Source of the DNA: Actinomycetes bacterium
GTDB taxonomy: Bacteria; Actinomycetota; Actinomycetes; Mycobacteriales; Mycobacteriaceae
NCBI GenBank assembly: GCA_023460175.1
Contig: JAEWRC010000094.1
Location: forward strand, 74,663 to 138,662
DNA: 64,000 nucleotides
Direction of reading: 5' to 3'
The translations under genes and the position numbers were made by a program. Below, piece by piece: positions 9,001-14,672 of this stretch. How positions within the stretch are numbered: position 1 is the stretch's first letter; the number at the start of each line of letters is the position of its first letter. The notes beneath the pieces are model-generated. The model searched no databases and was not told the DNA's origin. It saw only the letters and a list, made by a program, of their open reading frames with translations.

Positions 9001-10815
9001 GATGATGTGTGCGATGTCATCGGGCTTCGCCCCGCCCGGCACCGCGGTGCACGGCTGACAGTCGATGCGGGGATCACCCACATCGACTGTCAGCACGCCA
9101 CACCCGGCCAGCCGATCAGCCAGCCCGGACGAACTCACCGCCGCCACCGGCGCCGCATCGGAAACCATGAACTCGACCCGCGCCAGCGGATGCGCCGGAT
9201 CGATGGGCAGATACCCCGCCCCGGTCTTGAGGACCCCGAGAATCGTGACGACCGCCGCCGCCGAGCGCTCCAGCAGCACCGCCACACACTCGCCCGGCCC
9301 GGCACCGCACTCGATCAGTAGGTGCGCCAACCTATTCGACGCCTCATCCAGCTCCCGGTACGTCCAACCGCGCCCCTCAGCGGTGACGGCCACCGCCTCC
9401 GGCGCACGCGTGACCTGCCGGGCGAACAACTCCGGAACCGATGCCGCTCGGATCGGACGTCCCAACACCTCCAGATGACCAAACCCGCCGAGGCGATCCC
9501 AGTCGACCGGATCCAACACCTGCACCGACGACAACAACCGCGACGAATCGCCCACCATCGCGACCAGCACCCGCTCCAATCGGCGCGCCAGATCGGCGGT
9601 CTCCAGATGTGGAAACTCGATTCCGCCGCCCATGGTGCTGAGCAGGAGCTGGTCGCCGCGACTGGAGAACACCAGACCGAAGCCGCCGACGACGCCCACG
9701 TTGACCAAAGATGCGGTCGCGGGCAATCCACCGAAGTCCAGCGAGAAGCTGGCCGGCAGGAAGTTCACGCTGACCCGGTTCGTGAGTCCGCCGACGTCAC
9801 GGGACCGCGCCTCACGCTCGAGGTCATGTACGGGGAACCTCTGATGTTGCAATGCTTCCCGGATCCGGAGGTCGACGTGTTCGCAGAAGCTGCCGACCGT
9901 CGCGTCGGCCCGCACCCGTAGCACCAGCGGGACAATCCCGGACAGCATCCCGGGCAGGGTCTTCGATTCGGGACGTACGCGGCGAGTGACCGGAAGTTCG
10001 AGAACAACATCGGAACCCTCGGAATCCCAACCGCGGACCAGTAGCGCGCACGCCGCGGTGATGACCGACGATCTCGGAAGGCCCCGCGCCTTGCACCAGT
10101 CCTCCACGCTGTCGAGCACACCCGGATCCAGTTGCACCGAGGTGCTCGGCTCGTGCGAGGCATCGTCGGCCGGCTCGCCACCCCACCGGGACTCCGGACC
10201 ACCTTGTTGCGCAAGCTGTTCCCGCCAGTAGGCCTCGTCCTCGAGGTAATCCGCGGACGCTTCGTAGTCCCGCTCCTGATCGATCAGATCCGCCAGTGAG
10301 CCGAACAACGACGGCGGGATGGATGCACCCGACACGGCCGCCGAGTACAACGAGGCAAGGCGCTGGCCGACCAGGGCGATCCCCGTGCCGTCCAGAACAA
10401 TGTGATGACACGCACCGAACAAGAAGCACTCGTCGCGGCGCGACTGGAACAGGGCGAACCGGAACAGCGGACCGTCGAACGACATCGGCGATCGCTGAAT
10501 TGCCGAAGCCATCTCGCGGGCTTCCCGTTCCGGATCGTCGCAGCGGGTGAGATTGTGGTACTCGAGCTCGAAACCTGGGTACTCGAGCGGCTTTTGGAAG
10601 ACCTGCCCGTCGCGTTCGACAAAGGCTGCCCTAACCGGCTCTGTCTCCTTCAATAACCTACGGATCGCCCATTCGAGAGCATCGCGTTCGACGGCCCCCT
10701 CGATCTTCACGAACAGGCCGAGTTGCCATTCGGTACCGGTATGCACCGCATGCTCCGCCAGCCAGATGTCCAGCTGTGCGCGAGTCGCGGGCAAAAAGCC
10801 ATCGTCAGGCTGCAT
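1..10815 (-). CDS. Non-ribosomal peptide synthetase, N-terminal 3605 residues (runs off left edge)
   Basis: This is one uninterrupted minus-strand frame from ATG at 10815 to the window edge. Visible domain order (approximate residues): C1 1-440 (HHIVLDG 137-143); A1 445-935 (YTSGTTGTPKG near 610, NGKLDKRALP); T1 with LGGDSLS (Ser984); C2 1035-1500 (HHIAFDG 1169-1175); A2 1515-1930 (FTSGSTGTPKG near 1667), interrupted between A8 and A9 by a methyltransferase (VLEIGVGSG 2031-2039) and resuming with SSGKIDRKALP near 2406; T2 SGGDSL (Ser2459); C3 2510-2960 (HHIAADG 2646-2652); A3 2990-3480 (YTSGTTGVPKG); T3 LGGDSLS (Ser3524); then the start of C4 (SFAQQRLWFLDQL). All catalytic motifs look intact, so at least three residues are activated and the second is probably N-methylated (inference from MT position). 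No epimerisation or thioesterase domain is visible. The protein opens with a C domain and no loading A-T, so it either accepts an acyl or peptidyl starter or follows another synthetase. The product is unknown. Confidence 0.93.
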   Translation of the reverse strand, partial: MQPDDGFLPATRAQLDIWLAEHAVHTGTEWQLGLFVKIEGAVERDALEWAIRRLLKETEPVRAAFVERDGQVFQKPLEYPGFELEYHNLTRCDDPEREAREMASAIQRSPMSFDGPLFRFALFQSRRDECFLFGACHHIVLDGTGIALVGQRLASLYSAAVSGASIPPSLFGSLADLIDQERDYEASADYLEDEAYWREQLAQQGGPESRWGGEPADDASHEPSTSVQLDPGVLDSVEDWCKARGLPRSSVITAACALLVRGWDSEGSDVVLELPVTRRVRPESKTLPGMLSGIVPLVLRVRADATVGSFCEHVDLRIREALQHQRFPVHDLEREARSRDVGGLTNRVSVNFLPASFSLDFGGLPATASLVNVGVVGGFGLVFSSRGDQLLLSTMGGGIEFPHLETADLARRLERVLVAMVGDSSRLLSSVQVLDPVDWDRLGGFGHLEVLGRPIRAASVPELFARQVTRAPEAVAVTAEGRGWTYRELDEASNRLAHLLIECGAGPGECVAVLLERSAAAVVTILGVLKTGAGYLPIDPAHPLARVEFMVSDAAPVAAVSSSGLADRLAGCGVLTVDVGDPRIDCQPCTAVPGGAKPDDIAHIIYTSGTTGTPKGVAVTHGNVTRLFDGLDVGIELSPDRVWSQCSSLAFDYSVWEIWGALLHGGRLVVVPDEVTRAPDELHALLVAEGVTVLSQTPSAVGVLADEGLEPAALMVAAEPCPAEVVDRWAPGRVMVNGYGPTETTVYATISAPLVAGPGVVPIGLPVPGAALVVLDAWLRPVPVGVVGELYVAGRGVGVGYVRRPGLTASRFVACPFGPSGLRMYRTGDLVRWAPDGQLQYLGRADEQVKIRGYRIELGEIHAVLAAADGVAQAAVIAREDQPGDKRLVGYITGSADAAQVRATMADRLPAYMVPAAIVVLDALPVTVNGKLDKRALPAPEYIGSGYRAPTTPTEEILAGIYAQVLGLQRVGVDDSFFDLGGDSLSAMRLISTINTTLDAALTVRTLFDTPTVAELAARVGEGADTRDPLVPASRPAVIPLSYAQSRLWFLNRFEGGVATYNMPTAFRIDGQLDVNALAAALDDVIARHEALRTTFPDLDGVPTQRILPAEPGLWRRGGAVVTATQEDEVDTELLELAEHRFELSNEVPIRAKVLALGPDRHVLGIVLHHIAFDGWSLAPMVRDVGLAYAARCQGQAPDWTPLPVQYVDYTLWQQNWLGEESDPNSVLTSQLGYWRRELSDLPEVVSLATDRPRPAMASYHGEEVSLRIDPQTWAGLKAVAAAHNATASMVLQAVMAVLMHRAGVGEDVALGAPIAGRMDAALDELVGFFVNTWVLRATVNPGLRFCEVLEQVRSKALEAYANQDVPFELLVERLNPSRSASHHPLFQVAMVYQNNVRPQVLLDGASVESVAVGTQTAKFDLDIQLREVPVEESTAPFALREMPGEGAGLPTCAGVVTYATDLFDRSTVERLVGWFGRVVEAVVADPAVLVGEVELQDAIEREQVVSGWSGAGMTAPVDLVPELLAAAVKADPGGAAVIDGARVWSYRELDEASNRLARWLIETGVGPERAVGVVMDRCAELVLGWWAVLKAGGVYVPVDPTHPDSRIATVLDAAGAVCVLTCGADVVAGAGERPVLRVDELDLASRSAATITDDDRWAPLTVDNLAYVIFTSGSTGTPKGVAVSHAGLLGVAGAHRDLFGVAAGERLLMVAAPTFDASVFEWLWAVSSGAALVVAGPDSYAGETLSAVVVDHRVDAALLTPTVLATLDRERVEGRLATLVTGGEACAAELVASWAPGRRMFNAYGPTEASIWVTWSALRAGESVGIGAPIAGVTALVLDARLGPVAVGVVGELYLAGAGLARGYVGRPDLTADRFVAHPFGREGDRMYRSGDLVRWTAAGALEYLGRADAQVKLRGQRLELGEIENTLLACPHVARAAAAMHHSDTGADHLIGYIALTQESTDDHDTEVVDQWQHIYDELYDADIAEAEFGSDFRGWNSSYTGQPIPLSQMHEWRSSAVERILALRPRRVLEIGVGSGLVLSQIAPEAEEYWGTDFSAPTIHALRTAVAARPWGERVKLSAQPADDPEGLPSSYFDTIVINSVVQYFPSAGYLAEVLDTVMELLAPAGTLFVGDVRNHSLQGAFQTGVAVARNQATGAVADADEIRQRVQRAILGEAELLLAPEFFTCWASANPLAGGIAIETKRGESDNELTRYRYDVSVRRSPTPSRSLANAPRRSWTEYAGLSALSEELVAQGSEVLRVCDIPRRGVLGDVIVEQALAAGADLSEALAEAESCDQADGSVTPEQLYRLGTELGYRVAVTWGSGLGTLDAVFLLGAARDCFEPLTDLYLAPNDVRAQSTSANDPHANTKISAVRQHLTERLPDYMVPTHIVVVEEFPLTSSGKIDRKALPKPILAAKAFRAPQTPTEKTVAEVFAEILAMDRVGLDDNFFDSGGDSLIAIRVSARLQAALGVEVPVRYLFDTPTVGGLAACLETNHAVTARPPLREVSRPDAIPLSFAQQRLWFLDQLQGPSPIYNMAVALRLTGSLNVAALEEALRDVVGRHESLRTVFTTVAGQPRQRVLPVERADPGWQTVEAGGWSKQRLDDEICAASRHSFDIAREVPLRATLYRIDENEHVLVAVVHHIAADGWSVAPLVGDLSGAYAARSSGKPPDWAPLTVQYADYTLWQQDWLGDQSDPDSVISGQLDYWEQALAGLPPRLELPTDRPYPKVADYRGASVVVDWPSNLQQQVARLAREHNATSSMVVQSALAVLLSKLSASTDVAIGIATAGRSDPALDDMVGFFVNTLVLRIDMAGDPSMTEVLGQVRRRGLTAFEHQEVPFEVLVERLNPARSLTHHPLIQVMLTWQNLPWRSGDPVAGLKLGDVDVAPMPAETLTARMDLVFSLTERFDDTGAAMGIGGTVEFRTDVFDAESIEVLVRRLERVLETMTGDSLRSLSSVDLLERSEYAQLDQVANRAALTSAVPEVSIVSLFGLQVARTPDAVALSCRGEELTYRELDESSNRLAHWLTHLGARPGRSVGLLFGRGVEAVVAILAVLKSGAAYLPIDPALPDARVEFMLGDAAPIAVVTTSALADRLTGYGVLVVDVGDPRIDHQSPVAPATGPAPDDIAYLIYTSGTTGVPKGVAITHRNVTQLVGSLDTALSGPGCVWTQWHSYVFDVSVWDIFGALLHGSRLVVVPEEVAVSPAEFNALLRAEEVNVLSQTPSALAMLSSDGLESTMAVVAGEACPEDLVGRWGSGRTMINAYGPTETTVYATISAPLQPNSGSVPIGFPVPGSALFVLDGWLRPVPMGVVGELYVAGSGVGVGYLRRASLTASRFVACPFADAEVPGRRMYRTGDLVSWGKDGQLHYLGRADEQVKIRGYRIELGEVQCALAELDGVAQAAVVLRVDRAGDPRLVGYVTATSPGAVDLAGARARLADRLPAYMVPTAIVALGELPLTVNGKLDRRALPAPEYSEVAGTYRAPTNLTEEILVGIYTEVLGVDRVGVDDSFFDLGGDSLSAMRLVAAINSDLDAGLTVRSIFDTSTVAELAPRIGENYQRRVPLAQIARPEVVPLSFAQQRLWFLDQLQGPSPIYNMAV
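3900..4930 (-). other. Embedded SAM methyltransferase domain inside NRPS adenylation domain 2
   Basis: Between the A8 region (DAQVKLRGQRLELGEIE) and the A9/A10 end of A2 there are about 400 extra residues carrying the SAM-binding glycine motif VLEIGVGSG (about 4699-4725). A methyltransferase-like core follows, with a FDTIVINSVVQYFPS stretch and VGDVRNHSL. This insertion site is the usual one for NRPS N-methyltransferases, so N-methylation of the A2 residue is the best guess. Boundaries are approximate. Confidence 0.8.
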
Positions 10816-10892
10816 TGGTTCCCCCACCGCAGAATTCAGCGCCCTAGACCCCCCAGGGCAGCTAACGGCCGGACTGGCGGCCGCTCAAAGAG

Positions 10893-11108
10893 CTAGCTCT
10901 TGGCCAGCCTGTCGCGCAGACTCTTCGGCCGGATGTCGGCCCAATTTTGTTCGATGTACTCCAGGCACTCGGCGCGATCGGCCTCGCCGTGGACTACCCG
11001 CCAGCCAGCGGGCACGTCGGCGAATGTCGGCCAAAGGCTGTGCTGCTCTTCGTCATTGATCAGGACGAAGAACGTGCCGTTTTCATCGTCGAACGGATTC
11101 ACACTCAC
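10893..11108 (-). CDS. MbtH-like NRPS chaperone
   Basis: A 71-residue protein with the MbtH family signature: NDEEQHSLWP, then PAGW, then a leucine and the closing NWADIRP. MbtH-like proteins bind NRPS adenylation domains and are often needed for their folding or activity. The gene lies 77 bp upstream of the NRPS start on the same strand, so it is probably the first gene of the NRPS operon and serves its A domains. It starts at ATG 11108 (MSVNPFDDENG). Full family length, nothing unusual. Confidence 0.95.
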   Translation of the reverse strand: MSVNPFDDENGTFFVLINDEEQHSLWPTFADVPAGWRVVHGEADRAECLEYIEQNWADIRPKSLRDRLAKS

Positions 11109-11303
11109 TAGGGCCTCCCCACCCTCAAACCCGCGCCGGCCTGCGAAAATCGATCAACCGGATGCAAGACAATGCCCCCACAGCTTGCGTCCGTGCTTAT
11201 CGTGTGGCCCACTCCGAGCTACTTGTGTGTTGCAGTGGGTCAGCTTAGCGACTTCTCCGGCGAAAAGAAGCAAAAATGGGCGATCCGGGCATAACCTGAG
11301 GCC

Positions 11304-11807
11304 ATGCCGCGATCGTGCGACTTCTCGGTGGACTCCTCGGCCAGTGTTGAGCAAATTCACTGGGCGTTTGCCGAACGCGCCTACTGGTTGGCGCGGCTGG
11401 CGAATTTCGGCGGTACGGCCAGCCTCGAGGAGTTCGATGTCGACGCCGACGGCGTCGTGACCACGATCGTGGCCAACAGCTTGCGTCCCGACGGGTTACC
11501 CGGACCGCTCGCCAAGGTGTTTCCGCGTCAGTGGCGGGTCGAACAGAAGGAAATCTGGAGCCCCGCCAGCGACGGGAAGGTCCGCGGCAAGATCGCGTCG
11601 AGGTCCCACGGCGCGCCGGGATCCGGGTCCGCCACGGTGTGGCTGGCCCCGACCCCGGTCGGCTCGCGCCTCAAAGGCCGCGCCACCCTCGAGTTCAAGG
11701 TTCCGCTGGTCGGCGGCAAAATCGAGACCCTCATGGGCAAGTCCCTGGTCCAGAGCATCGAAGTGCTCCAGGACTTCACCACTGACTGGATCAAACAAAA
11801 CGCCTGA
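11304..11807 (+). CDS. DUF2505 family protein (START/SRPBCC-like)
   Basis: A 167-residue soluble protein that opens with a beta strand and a short helix (SSASVEQIHWAFAERAYW). It continues as alternating strands and ends in a long amphipathic helix (ETLMGKSLVQSIEVLQDF), the helix-grip pattern of SRPBCC/START folds. It resembles the actinobacterial DUF2505 family, whose ligand is not known. It is divergent from mbtH across 195 bp and convergent with hsaF, whose stop is 15 bp away, so it is transcribed alone. No signal peptide or membrane segment. The function cannot be inferred beyond possible binding of a hydrophobic ligand. Confidence 0.72.
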   Translation: MPRSCDFSVDSSASVEQIHWAFAERAYWLARLANFGGTASLEEFDVDADGVVTTIVANSLRPDGLPGPLAKVFPRQWRVEQKEIWSPASDGKVRGKIASRSHGAPGSGSATVWLAPTPVGSRLKGRATLEFKVPLVGGKIETLMGKSLVQSIEVLQDFTTDWIKQNA

Positions 11808-11822
11808 TCCAGCGCCGCAGAA

Positions 11823-12872
11823 TCAGCCCGCCGACGCGGCCTCCTGCTCGCGCTTGACCTCCAACGCGATGTCGATCAGCTGGTCCTCCTGGCCGCCGAT
11901 CAGCTTGCGCTTGCCGGCCCGGTGCAGCAGTTCGTGGGCCGGGACGCCGTAGCGCTCGGACTGCCGAATGGCGTGCTTGAGGAAGCTCGAGTACACCCCC
12001 GCGTAGCCCATGATCAGGGCGTTGCGGTCCAGCAGGCATTCGGTCGGCATCGCCGGGGCGACCACTTCTTCGGCGGCGTCGGCGATGTCGAAGAAGTCGA
12101 TGCCGGTCTTGACGCCGATCTTGTCGAAGACCCCGATCAGCGCCTCGACCGGGGCGTTACCCGCGCCGGCGCCGAACCTGCGGCAGCTGCCGTCGATCTG
12201 CTTGGCCCCGGCGCGCACGGCCTCCACCGAGTTGGCCACGCCGAGCCCGAGGTTCTCGTGGCCGTGGAAGCCCACCTGCGCGTCGTCGCCGAGTTCGGCC
12301 ACCAGCGCCGCCACCCGGTCGGACACGCCTTCCAGTACCAGCGCGCCGGCCGAGTCGACGACGTAGACGCACTGACAACCCGCGTCGGCCATGATCCGGG
12401 CCTGCTGGGCCAGCTTCTCCGGGGAGATGGTGTGGCTCATCATCAGGAACCCGACGGTCTCGAGTCCCAGCTCGCGGGCCAGCCCGAAGTGCTGGATGGA
12501 GACGTCGGCCTCGGTGCAATGGGTGGCGATCCGGCAGATCGACCCGCCGTTGGCCTGCGCCTCCTTGATGTCTTCCTTGGTGCCCACCCCCGGCAGCATC
12601 AGGAAGGCGATCTTGGCCTCCTTGGCCGTCTCGGCCGCGAGCTTGATCAGTTCCTGCTCGGGGGTCTTGGAGAACCCGTAGTTGAAGCTGGAACCGCCCA
12701 GACCATCGCCGTGGGTGACCTCGATGACCGGGACGCCGGCGGCATCGAGCGCCGCGACGATGCCGTGCACCTCGTCCTTGGTGAACTGATGGCGCTTGTG
12801 GTGCGATCCGTCACGCAGGGAGGTGTCGGTCATCCGGACGTCCCAGACGGGGTTGAAGAAGATATCGCTCAT
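11823..12872 (-). CDS. hsaF: 4-hydroxy-2-oxohexanoate/-valerate aldolase HsaF
   Basis: A 349-residue HMGL-like TIM-barrel aldolase. It cleaves the 4-hydroxy-2-oxo acid made by HsaE into pyruvate and an aldehyde (propanal in the steroid pathway). The N-terminal MTDTSLRDGSHH (Arg20, Asp21) and the metal-binding GFHGHENLG in the middle are the family's catalytic and divalent-metal motifs. The C-terminal communication domain (GKRKLIGGQEDQLIDIAL) is present, as needed to channel aldehyde to HsaG. It overlaps hsaG by 4 bp (ATGA), so the two are translationally coupled, and it is last in hsaE-hsaG-hsaF. Full length; orthologue of Rv3534c by position. Confidence 0.95.
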   Translation of the reverse strand: MSDIFFNPVWDVRMTDTSLRDGSHHKRHQFTKDEVHGIVAALDAAGVPVIEVTHGDGLGGSSFNYGFSKTPEQELIKLAAETAKEAKIAFLMLPGVGTKEDIKEAQANGGSICRIATHCTEADVSIQHFGLARELGLETVGFLMMSHTISPEKLAQQARIMADAGCQCVYVVDSAGALVLEGVSDRVAALVAELGDDAQVGFHGHENLGLGVANSVEAVRAGAKQIDGSCRRFGAGAGNAPVEALIGVFDKIGVKTGIDFFDIADAAEEVVAPAMPTECLLDRNALIMGYAGVYSSFLKHAIRQSERYGVPAHELLHRAGKRKLIGGQEDQLIDIALEVKREQEAASAG

Positions 12873-13780
12873 CGTGCTGCTTCTTTCTGCGTCGAGATCA
12901 GCTCTTGGGCGATCTCCTCGCCGACCTTGGTGGCCGCGGCGGTCATGATGTCCAGATTCCCCGCGTACGGCGGAAGGTAATCCCCGGCGCCCTCGACCTC
13001 CACGAAGGTCGTGACGGTGGCGTAGCCGCCGGAGGTCACCGACGGCGGATCGAACTGCGGCTCGTTGAGCAACCGGTAGCCGGGCACGTAGGTCTGCACC
13101 TCGGCCACGACGTCCTTGATGGACTTGGTGATCGCAGCCTGATCGGCGTCCTCGGGGATGGCGCAGAAGATGGTGTCGCGCATGATCATTGGCGGATCCG
13201 CCGGGTTGAGGATGATGATGGCCTTGCCGCGCCGCGCCCCGCCGATGGTCTCCACACCCTTACTGGTGGTCTTGGTGAACTCATCGATGTTGGCGCGGGT
13301 GCCGGGACCGGCCGAGGCAGACGCGACCGACGCGACGATCTCGGCGTAGGGCACCTCCACCGTGCGCGAGACCGCGTACACGATCGGGATGGTGGCCTGG
13401 CCGCCGCAGGTGATCATGTTGACGTTCGGCGCCTTGACGTGTTCGTGCAGGTTGGCCGGCGGGATGACCGCGGGGCCGACGGCGGCCGGGGTCAGGTCGA
13501 TGGCCCGGATGCCGGCCTCCTCGTAGCGCGGCGCCGCCTCCCGGTGGACGTAGGCGCTGGTCGCCTCGAAGACCAGGTCGGGCTTCTCGTCGAGGCCGAG
13601 CAGCCAGTCCACGCCCTCGTGGCTGGTCTCCAGGCCGAGCTTGCGGGCCCGGGCCAGTCCCTCACTCTCGGGGTCGATGCCGACCATCCAACGCGGCTCG
13701 AGCAAATCCGAGCGCAGCAGCTTGTACAGCAGGTCGGTACTGATGTTTCCCGACCCGACTATCGCAACCGAGGCTTTCAT
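12869..13780 (-). CDS. hsaG: Acylating acetaldehyde/propanal dehydrogenase HsaG
   Basis: A 303-residue NAD-dependent, CoA-acylating aldehyde dehydrogenase. It converts the aldehyde released by HsaF to propionyl-CoA. The Rossmann motif VGSGNIST lies at residues 8-15 and the active-site cysteine in NMITCGGQATIP is Cys125. Length and both motifs match the DmpF/BphJ/HsaG family. The gene lies between hsaE (34 bp gap) and hsaF (4 bp overlap). Aldolase and dehydrogenase of this family form a tight complex, and the coupled reading frames fit that. Confidence 0.95.
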   Translation of the reverse strand: MKASVAIVGSGNISTDLLYKLLRSDLLEPRWMVGIDPESEGLARARKLGLETSHEGVDWLLGLDEKPDLVFEATSAYVHREAAPRYEEAGIRAIDLTPAAVGPAVIPPANLHEHVKAPNVNMITCGGQATIPIVYAVSRTVEVPYAEIVASVASASAGPGTRANIDEFTKTTSKGVETIGGARRGKAIIILNPADPPMIMRDTIFCAIPEDADQAAITKSIKDVVAEVQTYVPGYRLLNEPQFDPPSVTSGGYATVTTFVEVEGAGDYLPPYAGNLDIMTAAATKVGEEIAQELISTQKEAAR

Positions 13781-13814
13781 GTGTGGACTCCTGCCCGTGT
13801 TGAAAAATCGAAGC

Positions 13815-14600
13815 TCATTCGAAAGTCAGTCGTACTGAACCTAACCCAGCGAAGTCCGCGACGAAATTGTCGCCCGGACGTGCATCTATCGCACGGGTGC
13901 ACGACCCCGGCAACACCACGTCACCGGCCTTGAGGCGAACCCCGAAGCTGTCCACCTTGCGGGCCAACCACGCGACCGCGGTCACGGGATTTCCCAGCAC
14001 GGCGTCGCTACGTCCCTCGGCCACCACCTCGCCGTTGCAGGTCAGCACCGCATCGATGGTGCGGATATCGATGTCCTTGGGCGACACCCGTTCCTTGCCC
14101 AACACCCAGCCCGCCGAGGACGCGTTGTCGGCGATCGTGTCGCACAGCTTGATCTGCCAGTTCTTGATCCGGGTATCGATCAGCTCGATGGACGGGACGA
14201 ACGCGGCCGTCGCGGCCAGCACGTCGTCCTCGGTGCAACCGGCCCCGGGCAGATCGTCGGCGAGGATGAAACCCACCTCGACCTCCACCCGCGGATACAG
14301 GAACGCCGAGGTCTTGACGGGGACGTCCTCGAAGACCTCCATCTCGTCGAGCAGGTGCCCGTAGTCCGGCTCGTCGACGTTCATCATCTTCTGCATGGCC
14401 TCGCTGGAGAGCCCCACCTTGTGGCCGACGACCTTGGCTCCCTCCGCGACGCGCTGGCGGATGTTGAGCAGCTGGATCTCATAGGCGTCGACGACATCGA
14501 TGTCGGGATTGCCCGCGGTCAACGGGTCGATCGCAATTCTGCTGCGCTCCGCCTCGGCCAGGTCGGCTGCCAACTCGGCACGGGTCTTGGCGTCGAGCAT
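13815..14600 (-). CDS. hsaE: 2-hydroxyhexa-2,4-dienoate hydratase HsaE
   Basis: A 261-residue member of the fumarylacetoacetase-like 2-oxopent-4-enoate hydratase family. It hydrates the 2-hydroxy-dienoate produced by HsaD. Visible family motifs include GHKVGLSSEAMQKM, YPRVEVEVGFILADDL and the C-terminal GDVVLPGSCTRAI. The frame stays open upstream to 14750, but ATG at 14600 (MLDAKTRAELAADL) gives the exact M. tuberculosis length. The longer version would run across the KstR site and the kstD start. It is first gene of hsaEGF, divergent from kstD, and the shared 72-bp gap holds a KstR operator. Confidence 0.93.
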   Translation of the reverse strand: MLDAKTRAELAADLAEAERSRIAIDPLTAGNPDIDVVDAYEIQLLNIRQRVAEGAKVVGHKVGLSSEAMQKMMNVDEPDYGHLLDEMEVFEDVPVKTSAFLYPRVEVEVGFILADDLPGAGCTEDDVLAATAAFVPSIELIDTRIKNWQIKLCDTIADNASSAGWVLGKERVSPKDIDIRTIDAVLTCNGEVVAEGRSDAVLGNPVTAVAWLARKVDSFGVRLKAGDVVLPGSCTRAIDARPGDNFVADFAGLGSVRLTFE

Positions 14601-14657
14601 TTTGTGAATTCCCCTCGCTGCTGTGACCGGGGCAGTTGTCCGATGACCCGGCAATTC

Positions 14658-14671
14658 TATAACGTGTTCTA
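14658..14671. promoter_or_regulatory. KstR operator between hsaE and kstD
   Basis: TATAACGTGTTCTA matches the KstR consensus TnnAACnnGTTnnA at every fixed position. It lies in the 72-bp gap between divergent hsaE (start 14600) and kstD (start 14673) and ends one base before the kstD ATG. A single site therefore probably controls both operons. Confidence 0.85.
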
Positions 14672-14672
14672 C

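Noticed and set aside
1..10815. Possible frameshift or split of the NRPS gene
   Set aside because: Domains C1 to C4 were read in one and the same frame with no stop codon, so one continuous gene is the simplest reading.
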